Below are positions 9,701 through 15,658 of a stretch of DNA of 22,893 nt, piece by piece. This stretch comes from a virus. The notes below the pieces were generated by a model. That model was not told the origin of the DNA. It ran no database searches and worked only from the letters and a program-made list of their open reading frames with translations. The position numbers were made by a program, and so were the translations under genes. The stretch covers positions 1-22,893 of IMG/VR virus record IMGVR_UViG_3300029952_000131. One strand, given 5' to 3'. How positions within the stretch are numbered: the stretch's first letter is position 1; the number at the start of each line of letters is the position of its first letter.

Positions 9701-10077
9701 TTTACGGAGATCCAAGAGATTCCATCACTTATCCTGGAGTGAACGCTGCCGGAACAGATATCTTTATTAGAGAGCCACTCCTGAAACGTATTCAGATCGC
9801 TCTTGCTATTAGAACCAACATCGGCGTATCTTTTGCTCAAATTACATCTCAAATTCAATCTACCGTATATGCTTTGATTCAGTCAAACCCACTTGGACAA
9901 AGTATCGACCTGTCTTCTATTGTTGAAGCCGTAAGAGCAATTCCGGGCGTTACTTCTGTAGTAATTACAAATCCTGCTTACTCAGTTGCTTCAGACGAAA
10001 TTCAACTGGTAACTGGTGAAAAAGCTTTCATCGCAAATCAAATTTCTGATATTTCGGTTTCTTTGATAGGTTCATAA
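3784..10077 (+). CDS. Giant baseplate J-like (T4 gp6-type) wedge protein
   Basis: A 2097-residue protein with a baseplate J frame split by a very long insertion. J-like proteins form the wedge ring of contractile tails and are usually a few hundred residues. The N-terminus (LDRATGPALKNLANEYNVPV, ~75-95) is the usual start, in which a long helix leads to a 'nearly complete layer' motif. Residues ~200-380 (GIILDGETTVSNIPIVSVLPG; TETDDQLKINIKNAL) match the J core. The last ~150 residues (FIREPLLKRIQIALAIRTNIG; DLSSIVEAVRAIPGVTSVVI) match the J C-terminus. Between ~390 and ~1950 lie Ser/Thr/Asn/Gly-rich beta modules: 'G-D-x-V ... N-x-G-x-F' repeats near 716, 1128, 1463, 1635 and 1832, and a QYYVWFN module near 1699-1790. 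Some of these recur in two other genes. There is no transmembrane segment. AAGAGG sits seven bases before the ATG. Confidence 0.85.
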   Translation: MATSPTPPSSSLPQPQSYEALLGQATSSYASALGINDLNVGSANVSFFKVVALMIARSSGDIFQILRDYNLDRATGPALKNLANEYNVPVTGASAATSFVTVTDLSFQKISTLIYAGANPPIAGSTSIFVSDASSFPSSGAIYIGRGSVNVEGPISYSATTQIGSFWQINLSSPTTKFHNISESVILSQGGVRTVPVNTIVISPGIGTTPDVQYSVTQSGIILDGETTVSNIPIVSVLPGSSANVPAGAISQFTGNPTGLPNASVTNPSAITTGQDTETDDQLKINIKNALASTGLGTVTAIESSLEGVQDPNGSDTITSTDILNSATNTTVYIDNGAGLEATHTGVAIETIVNSALGGEKFFQLVTGGKQTSVTKSLLQTIAAEPFNLSGGEILTVVVGNITYEHTFAPSDFANPGSATAYEVCASINADTLLNFEAVTAGGGTFVVIRPEDEVTNRIQVTTPADPSVIDANTVLEFPSQLSETLRLYKNGKLLTEDGSTASIFTQQQSLWSSTLASGETLSISVDGTQPITYTLTDADFVAEGTYTTLSFSNSLQSWTNVFNNVITGITASIVGSTIEITSNLGSIDRAQIDIVNTVSNPTSLIAKGVISINNVSSQGAASDYTLDRNTAQIQLVTALVAGDSLSAGTPITQANIESSEISSGSLTLSSDAHVWIAIDTNAVLIPTVTTGSLISVTLVGNNTVRYTANSASVFSNVIPGDYVIIWSLQLPAGDRLEGRVHANTGNTLDIKVTAAEYAAASASPNNSYISGFAVVRTANVPQKFRVQTGTKTLNAIAIELQSQTDELQFSVVDNTSIKIISNSDDSNGQIVVVTSDTTGSLLNFKSGQNSVSQSALIAYYETQSAQAELPLFFHSTISGDSYANPIDTYVTNFSSTLPVSSFDPNELISFLSPYGGIDDEQPTEETVQMSATVGSAITILPEYPDVRRLRIADRFYIANPLDFGYNDSTVVIVDNNTIGETYTLPLYRNAQTNSTYATNNFSFNAYDTAAGSTASFVSNFSGFDFSNFKALLQAKYVLQGANAQTALLYRSTAWGRSGEYINVAYVYPSSANQAISSSISISPSNNVSAQIILASGNPVLTNTSSNTQWNVTIAANNPTAGIDQVTYTYNGTGNAPNLNLSGGEYVTILPSTGFNVANTGTFRVSTTSGFSPTSTSFTVQRPTGVAVAQSNVVTSVLNGIYFYQASPTTAAQINTYVNANLSNYFTTTIVNDGGTSGYGVIVLSTYEDSGFTTKSYYLKDGINWIASSNVSGSPQFTFKRPLTYASDTGYAFNMGDQVRLVPTTIDQVQRLWSILAVTGFTTVGNVETSDRGTRLQLATNTVGSVGSIQIVGGSGNEYTVPVLTSGELLGNNAMIFSANSIASQAVASDQWFRVAAQNYQNKNVGFGANTSVTVLSNTPISGQSTVILENQTAGQLYFGSPRNFVRVSGDTFRIEKQGALACLSWNGVGSSPNFSTNLNFNDSAGWTLNVDSGGTYSVATGNTNFAALSIGDLINVTGAANAGNNGSFFVEGVTGTSFKVSNPNVVPETGTTIAAGAFTSTSSVSEGDTVILDSPFSPLNQGTYRVIRMFNNSIWYENSNAIEEEIFCAANTISTGYDTSSVFNVVASSGTQTLVWTGTGTSPNLQNVLPGDIVTFGSGFTSANQGSFMATKSGPSQVQIAQFTMPAGSTFASSGAADYFELYNGGNANQYYVWFNVSGGSNTDPAPVGFTGIEVTINSSDSSATVANELYNALNGHLTAINVSVSSNVVTATCTVAAATNIPVNVSMPAAFGFVVTQSGQRSFLSVINPAAVNQSGLSAVTFSVNRPQIEFFQYDATVPGDKLVINGSVLGAGNAGTYQIFEVLSPTTAIITGVVSQQYNTNLSTNSVSLSVQEGHAYTGYKQVKFVAAQPGTTNFNNIVFNTSAQFDKINLSGNVGLTSLGKLNFPTTFRSGIDSYNYDIGLIGEANRVIYGDPRDSITYPGVNAAGTDIFIREPLLKRIQIALAIRTNIGVSFAQITSQIQSTVYALIQSNPLGQSIDLSSIVEAVRAIPGVTSVVITNPAYSVASDEIQLVTGEKAFIANQISDISVSLIGS
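8872..9090 (+). repeat. Shared 'QYYVWFN' module, copy 1 (in the J-like protein)
   Basis: The encoded segment (YFELYNGGNANQYYVWFNV, then TGIEVTINSSDSSATVANEL) matches segments in two other proteins, near 11231 and 19873. The nucleotide match to the copy at 11231 is also visible around the motif (TATGTxTGGTTyAAT, GGCAGCAAyACyGATCCAGC), suggesting fairly recent copying or strong constraint. Confidence 0.7.
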
Positions 10078-10078
10078 T

Positions 10079-12004
10079 ATGGCAGTAACGACACAAGCAC
10101 AAGAATACAAAAGACTTCGCAGCTATCTCAATCCGATGTTTAAGGGCCCAAAAGTCGATGCCGTATTAAATGCGTTGGCCACCAATTCCGCCTATCTAGT
10201 AAATAACATTCAGGCAGTAAATGACAGTCTTTATGTAGCAACTGCGCAAGGCGAATACTTAGATCTAGTTTTATCTAACTACGGTATCGTCAGAGATCCT
10301 ACTATTGGTCTTAGCGATGATGTTTTTAGGACCATCGGTATTCAGGTTAAAAACAGAAAGCAAGTTAGGGACTTAATCAATAAGATTCTAGACGCTATTT
10401 TTGGTGATCAGTTCGTAAAAACAACCAGTAATTCTCAGAATTTTGAGCCATACGCACTTCAAGATGGCGATACGCTCATGATTAATTTTGACGGTACTGG
10501 AACTCATACAGTTACCTTTTCTACTAGTCAATTTACTAGCATTGCAGCAGCAACCGCACAAGAAGTTGCTAACGCCATTTCAATCGGACTTAGCAATCTA
10601 GGGGTCTCTGGAAGTGCGATTCTTAATAATGATGGTAATGGAAATTACGTTCAATTAATCAGCAGCACAATTGGTGCGTCATCTTCCATTACTGTTTATG
10701 GCGGTCGAGCACAGAACGTTCTTTTGTTCCCATCAACTGTTCCGACTGCAGGCAACTTTTCTACCCAGTGGACTATTTCTCAGCAACCAGGCGGTAACTT
10801 AAGGTATACTTGGTCTGGAGGAGCAGATCCAGGACTAGGGGATGTAGAAGCAGGCCAATACGTAAATATTTATGGCGGTGGGTTTACTTCTTCTAATAAC
10901 GAAGGAACCTATACTATTGTATCCGCTCAAGGTGGTGCAATTAACTCTTCATATTTTGAAATCTATAGTCCAACCGGAGTTCCTGGAATTATTGTTCAGG
11001 GTACAGATTCTGCCGTACAGTTTTTTGCGCCAATCAGAGAAAATATTTTAAGCAAATCATATTACGCAGCTGTTTATCAGACCGAAGCCAATATTTTACA
11101 GATCTTTGTTCCAGCAACTACCCAAGTCATTCAAAGAACTAGGATCGGATCTGCACATTTACACGGTATCTCTGAGGCACCGCAAACACAATTAATTTTC
11201 GAGGCTGCAAGTAATTTCAATGCTTCTGGAGCTGGAAGCTATTATCTTATTAATGATTTGGGAAACGCCTATCAGTATTATGTTTGGTTTAATTTCGGCA
11301 GCAACACTGATCCAGCAATTCCAGCATATACTCCTATCGAAGTAAACGTTAGCTCTGGCGATAGCGCAAATACTGTGGCTCAAAAAGCGTACAATGCTAT
11401 TGTTGCTGCGATTCCTACTCTTACTCTTTCTATCTCAACCAACATCATTACATTAATTTCAGAAACCGTCTCGACAGTTGCGGATAATGGCCCGTCGCAA
11501 GCAACTACGCTTGGACCGTACATTTATGACACAAGTCAGGGCTTTACTATTGGTGGAGCATCAACTACTTTGACTTCTGCGGTAAACGGTGAAACTGGAC
11601 AGATTATCAATGTTGCTAGTTCTGTTGGATTCCCAAATACTACTGGGTATTTAATCATTAATTATGGATGCGAAGATCAAGAGGGTCCAATTCCATACAT
11701 TGCAGCCCCTTCAAGTGGAACCCTTCTTATTAGTCCGGCATATTTTATTCAACAGGCACATGCGGCAGGAGCGTCAGTTCTTTTGGTTGCCGACAAGAGC
11801 CCAATTGTACTTCCGACAGATGGAAGTGCCTACCAACCGTATTTAACCGATACAGCTAGTGGTCGCGTATATGCACAAAATTTAATTGATACTGTTGTGG
11901 CTGCCGGGGTCACAGTAGTCTATACTATTCTTTACCCGAATGACATTGGATTAGGAAAATGGGGAACGCCTTTTTCAGAAGTAGCTTACGTCTACGGACC
12001 TTAA
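10079..12004 (+). CDS. Second J-like/baseplate-associated tail protein with modules shared with the giant J protein
   Basis: A 641-residue structural protein starting one base after the previous stop (TAA-T-ATG), so probably translationally coupled. Its first ~100 residues (LRSYLNPMFKGPKVDAVL; QGEYLDLVLSNYGIVRDP; SDDVFRTIGIQVKNRKQVRD) look like the start of a J-type wedge protein, but I do not see the J core after it. Instead there are modules: ~127-168 (DGDTLMINFDGTGTHTVTF ... TAQEVANAI), ~241-285 (GQYVNIYGGGFTSSNNEGTY), ~386-470 (YQYYVWFNFGSNTDP) and ~504-582 (GQIINVASSVGFPNTTGYLI; DQEGPIPYIA). The last one resembles residues ~120-205 of the giant J protein. The C-terminus ends WGTPFSEVAYVYGP. 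It probably joins the wedge or links wedge to fibre; this is inferred from content and position. Confidence 0.7.
   Translation: MAVTTQAQEYKRLRSYLNPMFKGPKVDAVLNALATNSAYLVNNIQAVNDSLYVATAQGEYLDLVLSNYGIVRDPTIGLSDDVFRTIGIQVKNRKQVRDLINKILDAIFGDQFVKTTSNSQNFEPYALQDGDTLMINFDGTGTHTVTFSTSQFTSIAAATAQEVANAISIGLSNLGVSGSAILNNDGNGNYVQLISSTIGASSSITVYGGRAQNVLLFPSTVPTAGNFSTQWTISQQPGGNLRYTWSGGADPGLGDVEAGQYVNIYGGGFTSSNNEGTYTIVSAQGGAINSSYFEIYSPTGVPGIIVQGTDSAVQFFAPIRENILSKSYYAAVYQTEANILQIFVPATTQVIQRTRIGSAHLHGISEAPQTQLIFEAASNFNASGAGSYYLINDLGNAYQYYVWFNFGSNTDPAIPAYTPIEVNVSSGDSANTVAQKAYNAIVAAIPTLTLSISTNIITLISETVSTVADNGPSQATTLGPYIYDTSQGFTIGGASTTLTSAVNGETGQIINVASSVGFPNTTGYLIINYGCEDQEGPIPYIAAPSSGTLLISPAYFIQQAHAAGASVLLVADKSPIVLPTDGSAYQPYLTDTASGRVYAQNLIDTVVAAGVTVVYTILYPNDIGLGKWGTPFSEVAYVYGP
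11231..11460 (+). repeat. Shared 'QYYVWFN' module, copy 2 (in the 641-residue tail protein)
   Basis: The encoded segment GSYYLINDLGNAYQYYVWFN followed by PIEVNVSSGDSANTVAQKAY corresponds to the module in the giant J protein (8872-9090) and in the 978-residue fibre (19873-20120). Order and spacing of the conserved elements are the same: aromatic-rich strand, VWFN, a Pro-containing loop, then E-V-x-x-S-S-x-D-S-A/S-x-T-V-A and a helix. Confidence 0.7.
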
Positions 12005-12013
12005 GGAAAATTT

Positions 12014-12454
12014 ATGCCATCAGCAAATCAAAAAAGTATAATTTTATCGGGAGCGCTGGTTAGATTGTATGTAAACAATCAAATCTATAAAGTTGCTCAA
12101 GATGTAAGGTTAGAGCTTGATACCGGCGAATATGCCATCTATGGTATCAACTCCCCTTATCCTCAAGAACTAGCCGGTGGCGGACAAGTTGCCATTAGAG
12201 GCTCAGTGCGAGGATTAAGGGTACAGCAGTCTGGCGGCGTTCAAGGACAAAACTTGAGACCCCTATTTTCTGATTTAGCTGCATCAAACTATGTCTCTTT
12301 AAGACTAGAAGATAGATCTACAGGCGAGACTATCTGGAGTGTTCCCAAAGCCAAGATCACAAAAGTTAGTGACGCGGCAATGATAAAAGCTACCTACAAA
12401 GTCAGCTTCGATTTTATGGGACAAGTTCTTTTCTGGCCTCTTGATCTTGCGTAA
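12014..12454 (+). CDS. Small tail protein, possibly tail-tube/baseplate fold
   Basis: A 146-residue protein that closes the baseplate operon. AAGGAA overlapping the previous gene's stop provides a ribosome-binding site eight to nine bases before the ATG. The sequence is beta-rich (SIILSGALVRLYVNNQIYKV; VRLELDTGEYAIYGINSPY; GQVAIRGSVRGLRVQQSGG) with a hydrophobic end (KVSFDFMGQVLFWPLDLA). Alternating hydrophobic strands, a glycine-rich middle and the position after the J genes would fit a tube-like or hub-cap component, but I do not recognise a named family, so the role is inferred. Its 3' end overlaps the opposite-strand exonuclease gene by 41 bases. Confidence 0.65.
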   Translation: MPSANQKSIILSGALVRLYVNNQIYKVAQDVRLELDTGEYAIYGINSPYPQELAGGGQVAIRGSVRGLRVQQSGGVQGQNLRPLFSDLAASNYVSLRLEDRSTGETIWSVPKAKITKVSDAAMIKATYKVSFDFMGQVLFWPLDLA

Positions 12455-13016
12455 TACTGCTTTTTAGCAATTTATTCAACATCATTCGATATGCATGAAA
12501 TGTATTTAGCGCATCTAAATCAGCGCGGTGGGCGGGTCCTTGAAATTTAACGCCTATTTTATTGCATGCATTTTTTAATCCACCTTGAATTTGGAGTCCA
12601 TTGGCAAATCTCCAAGAAACAAATAAGGTCTTAGCATCAATCCAACGACGACCAAAGCACCACCTTTTGTCTTCTTGGTCCATTCCCAATTGGTCTAAAA
12701 GTTCTTTGCTATCGCCTCCGCCCCACGTAATAGTGTTAGTAAAGGATTTGTGCCTTAAATGCATCTCTCTTAATACTAAATAGGCTTCTTCTAAAGTCAC
12801 TCCGTTATTTACATCTTCTTGAGTAATTCCTGTAAGGTTAATAATGAATTCAGTAAGTTGTTCTTTTGGATTTACAATAATAGAAAGCTTTTCTAGAATT
12901 TCACCAGTAACGATATTTCCTACAACAGCGCCAATTTGTATAATTTTTTTTGAAGGCTGTGCCATCTCCAAGTCTAAAGAGGTGAAGATTTCAATTGGTT
13001 TATTTTCTTTGTTCAT
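12414..13016 (-). CDS. DEDDh-type 3'-5' exonuclease (DnaQ/RNase T fold)
   Basis: A 200-residue exonuclease of the DnaQ-like superfamily, expected to remove nucleotides from 3' ends with two metal ions. Exo I is SLDLEMA, with D15 and E17 as the Asp-x-Glu pair. Exo II is WGGGDSKEL, with D102. Exo III is HRADLDALNT, with H163 and D168, the H-x(4)-D pattern of the DEDDh subgroup. All five key residues are therefore present, and the length is normal for a single-domain enzyme. The first 17 bases overlap the phosphoesterase gene upstream, which points to coupled translation; AGGA about eight bases before the ATG may assist. Its 3' end overlaps the convergent tail gene by 41 bases. Substrate (DNA, RNA or small oligonucleotides) cannot be told from sequence. 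Confidence 0.85.
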   Translation of the reverse strand: MNKENKPIEIFTSLDLEMAQPSKKIIQIGAVVGNIVTGEILEKLSIIVNPKEQLTEFIINLTGITQEDVNNGVTLEEAYLVLREMHLRHKSFTNTITWGGGDSKELLDQLGMDQEDKRWCFGRRWIDAKTLFVSWRFANGLQIQGGLKNACNKIGVKFQGPAHRADLDALNTFHAYRMMLNKLLKSSITQDQEARKELVP

Positions 13017-13596
13017 TTAAGATCGTCCTAATCACTTCTTCTACAGATATCGGTCTCATATTATTTACATCGACTCCCACATTGATCATAAGAGATCCAT
13101 TAGGAGTTATCTTGGTCTTCCAGGCTCCGTGAACGTGCCCGTGCAGAAGAATATGTCCCCTATCTACAGGCCTAAAGGATGGATACCGTTGATCAAAATC
13201 TGGATTTGGGTCATAATAGGGCAGATGACTAAGGAGAACCTGTTTATTGTCAATTATCATCGTATCTTCCAACTTGATAGATAGGAATCCGGCATCAAAG
13301 TATATTTTACGGAATTTCTGAAGTTTTTCTGGGTTCTTAGCATGTAAGGGGTGACAATGATCGTGATTTCCCGCAATAAGATGGTGTTGACCGTTAAGTT
13401 TTGACAAAATCAAACTAGGAGCGGTCTTGTTAAGAGAAAAATCCCCAAGATGATAGACCGTATCTTCTGATTTAACCACAGAATTGTGACGTAAAATTAT
13501 TTCTTCATTCATTTCCTCAATTGTAGAAAACGGACGATTACAATATTTTATTACGTTGTTGTGAAAAAAATGTTCATCACTGGTAAACCAAATCAT
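13000..13596 (-). CDS. Calcineurin-like metallophosphoesterase
   Basis: A 198-residue predicted phosphoesterase with the full motif set of the calcineurin-like family: D7-x-H9 (SDEHFFH), G51-D52 (YHLGDFS), G76-N77-H78-D79 (IAGNHDH), H124 (LLSHLPY) and G153-H154-V-H156 (LHGHVHG). These residues bind the two metals and the phosphate. The small size and lack of a signal peptide fit a cytoplasmic phage enzyme, with nucleic-acid ends or small phosphodiesters as possible substrates. A strong ribosome-binding site (AAGGAGA) lies seven bases upstream of the ATG, inside the end of the LAGLIDADG gene, whose stop is three bases away. It overlaps the exonuclease gene by 17 bases. A joint role of the two enzymes in nucleic-acid processing is inference. 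Confidence 0.88.
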   Translation of the reverse strand: MIWFTSDEHFFHNNVIKYCNRPFSTIEEMNEEIILRHNSVVKSEDTVYHLGDFSLNKTAPSLILSKLNGQHHLIAGNHDHCHPLHAKNPEKLQKFRKIYFDAGFLSIKLEDTMIIDNKQVLLSHLPYYDPNPDFDQRYPSFRPVDRGHILLHGHVHGAWKTKITPNGSLMINVGVDVNNMRPISVEEVIRTILNEQRK

Positions 13597-13599
13597 ATG

Positions 13600-14535
13600 C
13601 TATCTCCTTCCGCTAAGAATGCTACTTACATAACTATCGGATATTCCCAATTTTTTAGCAATATCCTTTTGGGGCAAACCTTTATTTTTTAGGGTTTTTA
13701 TTTCAGCCTTAATACGTTTAGCGGTTTCGTATCGACTCTCCGGTAACGATAAATCTATTTTATTCCATTTCCTGTCTAAAATCGGCAATTTTAATTTAAT
13801 TGCCTTTTTTTTCAAAAAATTAAGGATCTTCCTATCAGAAAAATACGTTTCTACATACCCACAACTATTTATGTGGGTTGTCCATTTATCCCTATGTTTT
13901 TCTATTTTTGATTCTACGTAAACCTGTTTTTCGAAAAATAAATAATTATTAATCCAAGAAGAATGCCCCTTTATAGTAAGAACGCAATCCTTTCTGCCTG
14001 TCTGTTTTTTTATGCATCCATCCCCATCAATAAAGCCACACAAAAAAGATAAAAATAAATCACCCGCTAACCAATCTATTTTAGGGGGAGTGGTTGTCTT
14101 ATTGGCGCTAAAATCAAATTTCTTAGAAAACTCTTCTACTATGATCGGATCTTGAATTGTGACAGAACAACTTGGGTATTCCTTCGCATGCTCTTTATAG
14201 TTTTGTGTTTCTAAAAAATTAGCCAATTTCTTCAAATGTTCCGAATCTTTGATGGCTAAAGTTACCTGCAGCCTTTTATTTCTATCTATATGTCCATCAG
14301 CTGCTATGAATCCGGCCCAATAATAAGCTTCGGGGGTTTGCAGGAGAAGTTTGGAGGCATTCCCATTTCTATTTTGGGAATCTCTACGGAGACCTAACTT
14401 AACGGCCTGAATTTTTACTCCATTGTATGTCCTTTTTGGCAGCAAAGAAAGTAACGTTTCTGTAGATTCAGAAAAGTATTTTTGTTTCAAGACATTGTTT
14501 TCTTCTAAGCTCCAACGACAGCGAGATATTTTCAT
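13600..14535 (-). CDS. Free-standing LAGLIDADG homing endonuclease with N- and C-terminal HTH-like segments
   Basis: A 311-residue DNA endonuclease that spreads its own gene by cutting alleles lacking it. Two LAGLIDADG motifs are visible: YYWAGFIAADGHI (71-83, acidic residue D80) and FLCGFIDGDGCI (164-175, acidic residue D172), about 90 residues apart. One chain therefore carries both half-sites (monomeric type). The N-terminus (~5-50: RCRWSLEENNVLKQKYFSE, then YNGVKIQAVKLGL) resembles a Myb/SANT-like DNA-binding segment. The C-terminus (~287-311: LPQKDIAKKLGISDSYVSSI) is a clear helix-turn-helix. No intron or intein surrounds it, so it stands alone, which is uncommon for this family in phages. 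It is first in a leftward run with the phosphoesterase and exonuclease. No Shine-Dalgarno stands at normal distance; CAATCTTA occupies that place. Confidence 0.88.
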   Translation of the reverse strand: MKISRCRWSLEENNVLKQKYFSESTETLLSLLPKRTYNGVKIQAVKLGLRRDSQNRNGNASKLLLQTPEAYYWAGFIAADGHIDRNKRLQVTLAIKDSEHLKKLANFLETQNYKEHAKEYPSCSVTIQDPIIVEEFSKKFDFSANKTTTPPKIDWLAGDLFLSFLCGFIDGDGCIKKQTGRKDCVLTIKGHSSWINNYLFFEKQVYVESKIEKHRDKWTTHINSCGYVETYFSDRKILNFLKKKAIKLKLPILDRKWNKIDLSLPESRYETAKRIKAEIKTLKNKGLPQKDIAKKLGISDSYVSSILSGRR

Positions 14536-14540
14536 AATAT

Positions 14541-14575
14541 TAAGATTGCCTCTGTTGCCAATCCGATGTAAAATA
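14541..14575 (-). promoter_or_regulatory. -10-like box and CAATCTTA leader before the LAGLIDADG gene
   Basis: Read on the - strand, TATTTT (14575-14570) is followed 27 bases later by CAATCTTA (14548-14541), which ends five bases before the ATG. AGAGG lies just before the octamer, 13 bases from the ATG and too far for a normal ribosome-binding site. The leader resembles that of the GIY-YIG gene (AAAGGCAG-CAATCTTA-AAGT-ATG). The 51-base gap to the transglycosylase gene shows no obvious terminator. Confidence 0.4.
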
Positions 14576-14586
14576 TCTCATTTTCT

Positions 14587-15012
14587 CTACTCATTACATG
14601 ATAGCTTATCTCGGATATCTTCGGCAAGTTTTTTCTGAACTCTTTTTACGTACTCTAGGTTCCTTGGTTTTCCTGGACTTTTCTTGCTTTCCATATAACT
14701 TCCCGCATTGTAAGCTGACGCCAACTGACACCAGTCTTCTGCTCCGTATCTTTCTTGTTGATATTTTAGATAAAGACTGGCGTACTTAGCATTCACTTCA
14801 GCCTTTCTTAGATCGGTTAGAGTGCCTTTGTAACCAAGCATCTCGGCGGTCTTAAGTTTTACCATGCAAATTCCCACACTAGGCGAGCCATGATCTTGTG
14901 CCACGTATGTTTGGGTAAAGTCGTTTGATTCGTATCCGCAGATTGCGTAGAGCAGCAGTCCCGATACCTTAGCAGCTTTCGCCGCAGAAAAAATGATTGA
15001 ATAATAATTCAT
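14587..15012 (-). CDS. SLT-type lytic transglycosylase / lysozyme-like protein
   Basis: A 141-residue soluble lytic transglycosylase-like enzyme that would cleave the peptidoglycan glycan strand. The catalytic glutamate is E28 in CGYESNDF, the position of the family's 'ESxF' motif. SPSVGICMVKLKTAEMLG (43-60) replaces the usual G-x-x-G-L-M-Q segment, and LASAYNAGS (97-105) is the conserved 'AYNAG' motif. It is short, with no signal peptide or cell-wall-binding domain, so export would need a holin or delivery as part of the tail. Position in a tail region fits a local wall-opening role, but a lysis role is possible. GGAGGT sits five bases before the ATG, one of the best ribosome-binding sites in the window. 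It is divergent from the HNH gene across a 108-base gap. Confidence 0.82.
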   Translation of the reverse strand: MNYYSIIFSAAKAAKVSGLLLYAICGYESNDFTQTYVAQDHGSPSVGICMVKLKTAEMLGYKGTLTDLRKAEVNAKYASLYLKYQQERYGAEDWCQLASAYNAGSYMESKKSPGKPRNLEYVKRVQKKLAEDIRDKLSCNE

Positions 15013-15039
15013 TCAATACCTCCAAAGACAATAATAGCG

Positions 15040-15083
15040 TACAATTAGTGGCTTTACAAGACTTTTAATCCGTAGTAATCTTA
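15040..15083 (+). promoter_or_regulatory. TACAAT box and TAATCTTA element before the HNH gene
   Basis: In the divergent gap between the transglycosylase and HNH genes, TACAAT (15040-15045) precedes TAATCTTA (15076-15083) by 36 bases. The octamer differs at its first base from CAATCTTA seen elsewhere. No good -35 is seen. The ATG at 15121 lies 37 bases after the octamer and lacks a recognisable Shine-Dalgarno. Confidence 0.3.
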
Positions 15084-15120
15084 TAGAGATAGATACAACT
15101 CAACATGATTGGTTAATTAT

Positions 15121-15658
15121 ATGAATTTATTGGAATTAAACGTTAAGACTTGTACTAATTGTAACGAATCAAAAGAAATACGTAGTTTTGGTAAGCACAG
15201 TAGGAATAGGGATGGATTAAATACAGAGTGTAAATCGTGTAACAGCACTAGAGTTTTGCTTTGGCAAAAACAAAATAAGGATAAAGCCAATAAAAAAGCC
15301 GCAAAATGGGTAGACAGCAATAAAGAAAAGCGAAAAGAGATATCTAAAAGGGATAACGATAAAAGAAAAACTGAAAAAATAAAGACAAGGCTGTTAAAAA
15401 CATATGGAATAACATTTGAGCAATACAATCTTATGCTTACAGAACAAGAAGGTAAATGTAAGATCTGCAATAAGGAAGAAATCGGGACCGACAAAAGAAG
15501 CGGCAAAAAAACTTAATTTGGCTGTGGATCATTGTCATAAAACGGGCAAAGTAAGGGCGCTTCTTTGCGGAAGATGTAATAGAGCACTAGGACTTTTTCA
15601 GGACACTATATTGTTATTTGAGGAATCAATAAGGTATTTAAGAAAATATGAATATTAA
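15121..15658 (+). pseudogene. HNH / endonuclease VII-type homing endonuclease split by a +1 frameshift
   Basis: Two overlapping frames together encode one family member. Frame 1 (from the ATG at 15121 to TAA 15514-15516) gives a CxxC zinc knuckle pair (CTNCNESK; CKSCNS), a long Lys/Glu-rich helical linker, YGITFEQYNLMLTEQEGKC and KICN. The catalytic half, LAVDHCHKTGKVRALLCGRC followed by NRALGLF, is only in the next frame, ending at 15658. The frames meet at a run of seven A's (15506-15512). Removing one A gives GKKLNLAVDHCH and restores a normal protein of about 178 residues. This may be a real loss-of-function indel, a sequencing error at a homopolymer, or slippage. As it stands, the product lacks the HNH histidines and is probably inactive. 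A TTG at 15109 is an alternative start. The restored frame would overlap the next gene by 11 bases. Confidence 0.8.

Noticed and set aside
12460-12480. Terminator hairpin TGCT-TTTT-AGCA after the 146-residue tail gene
   Set aside because: The stem is only four base pairs with a loop of T's and no following T-run; too weak to call.
13600-14535. LAGLIDADG gene as part of an intron or intein
   Set aside because: The flanking genes on both sides are complete and unrelated, with no split gene or splice-junction residues, so it is free-standing.
15117-15506. 129-codon - strand frame opposite the HNH gene
   Set aside because: Its Leu/Ser-rich product is simply the complement of the Lys/Glu-rich linker; no start signal is present.
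15500-15520. Programmed -1 ribosomal frameshift on the A-run in the HNH gene
   Set aside because: The catalytic half is in the +1 frame, so a -1 slip would enter the wrong frame. A +1 slip or a lost base is needed.
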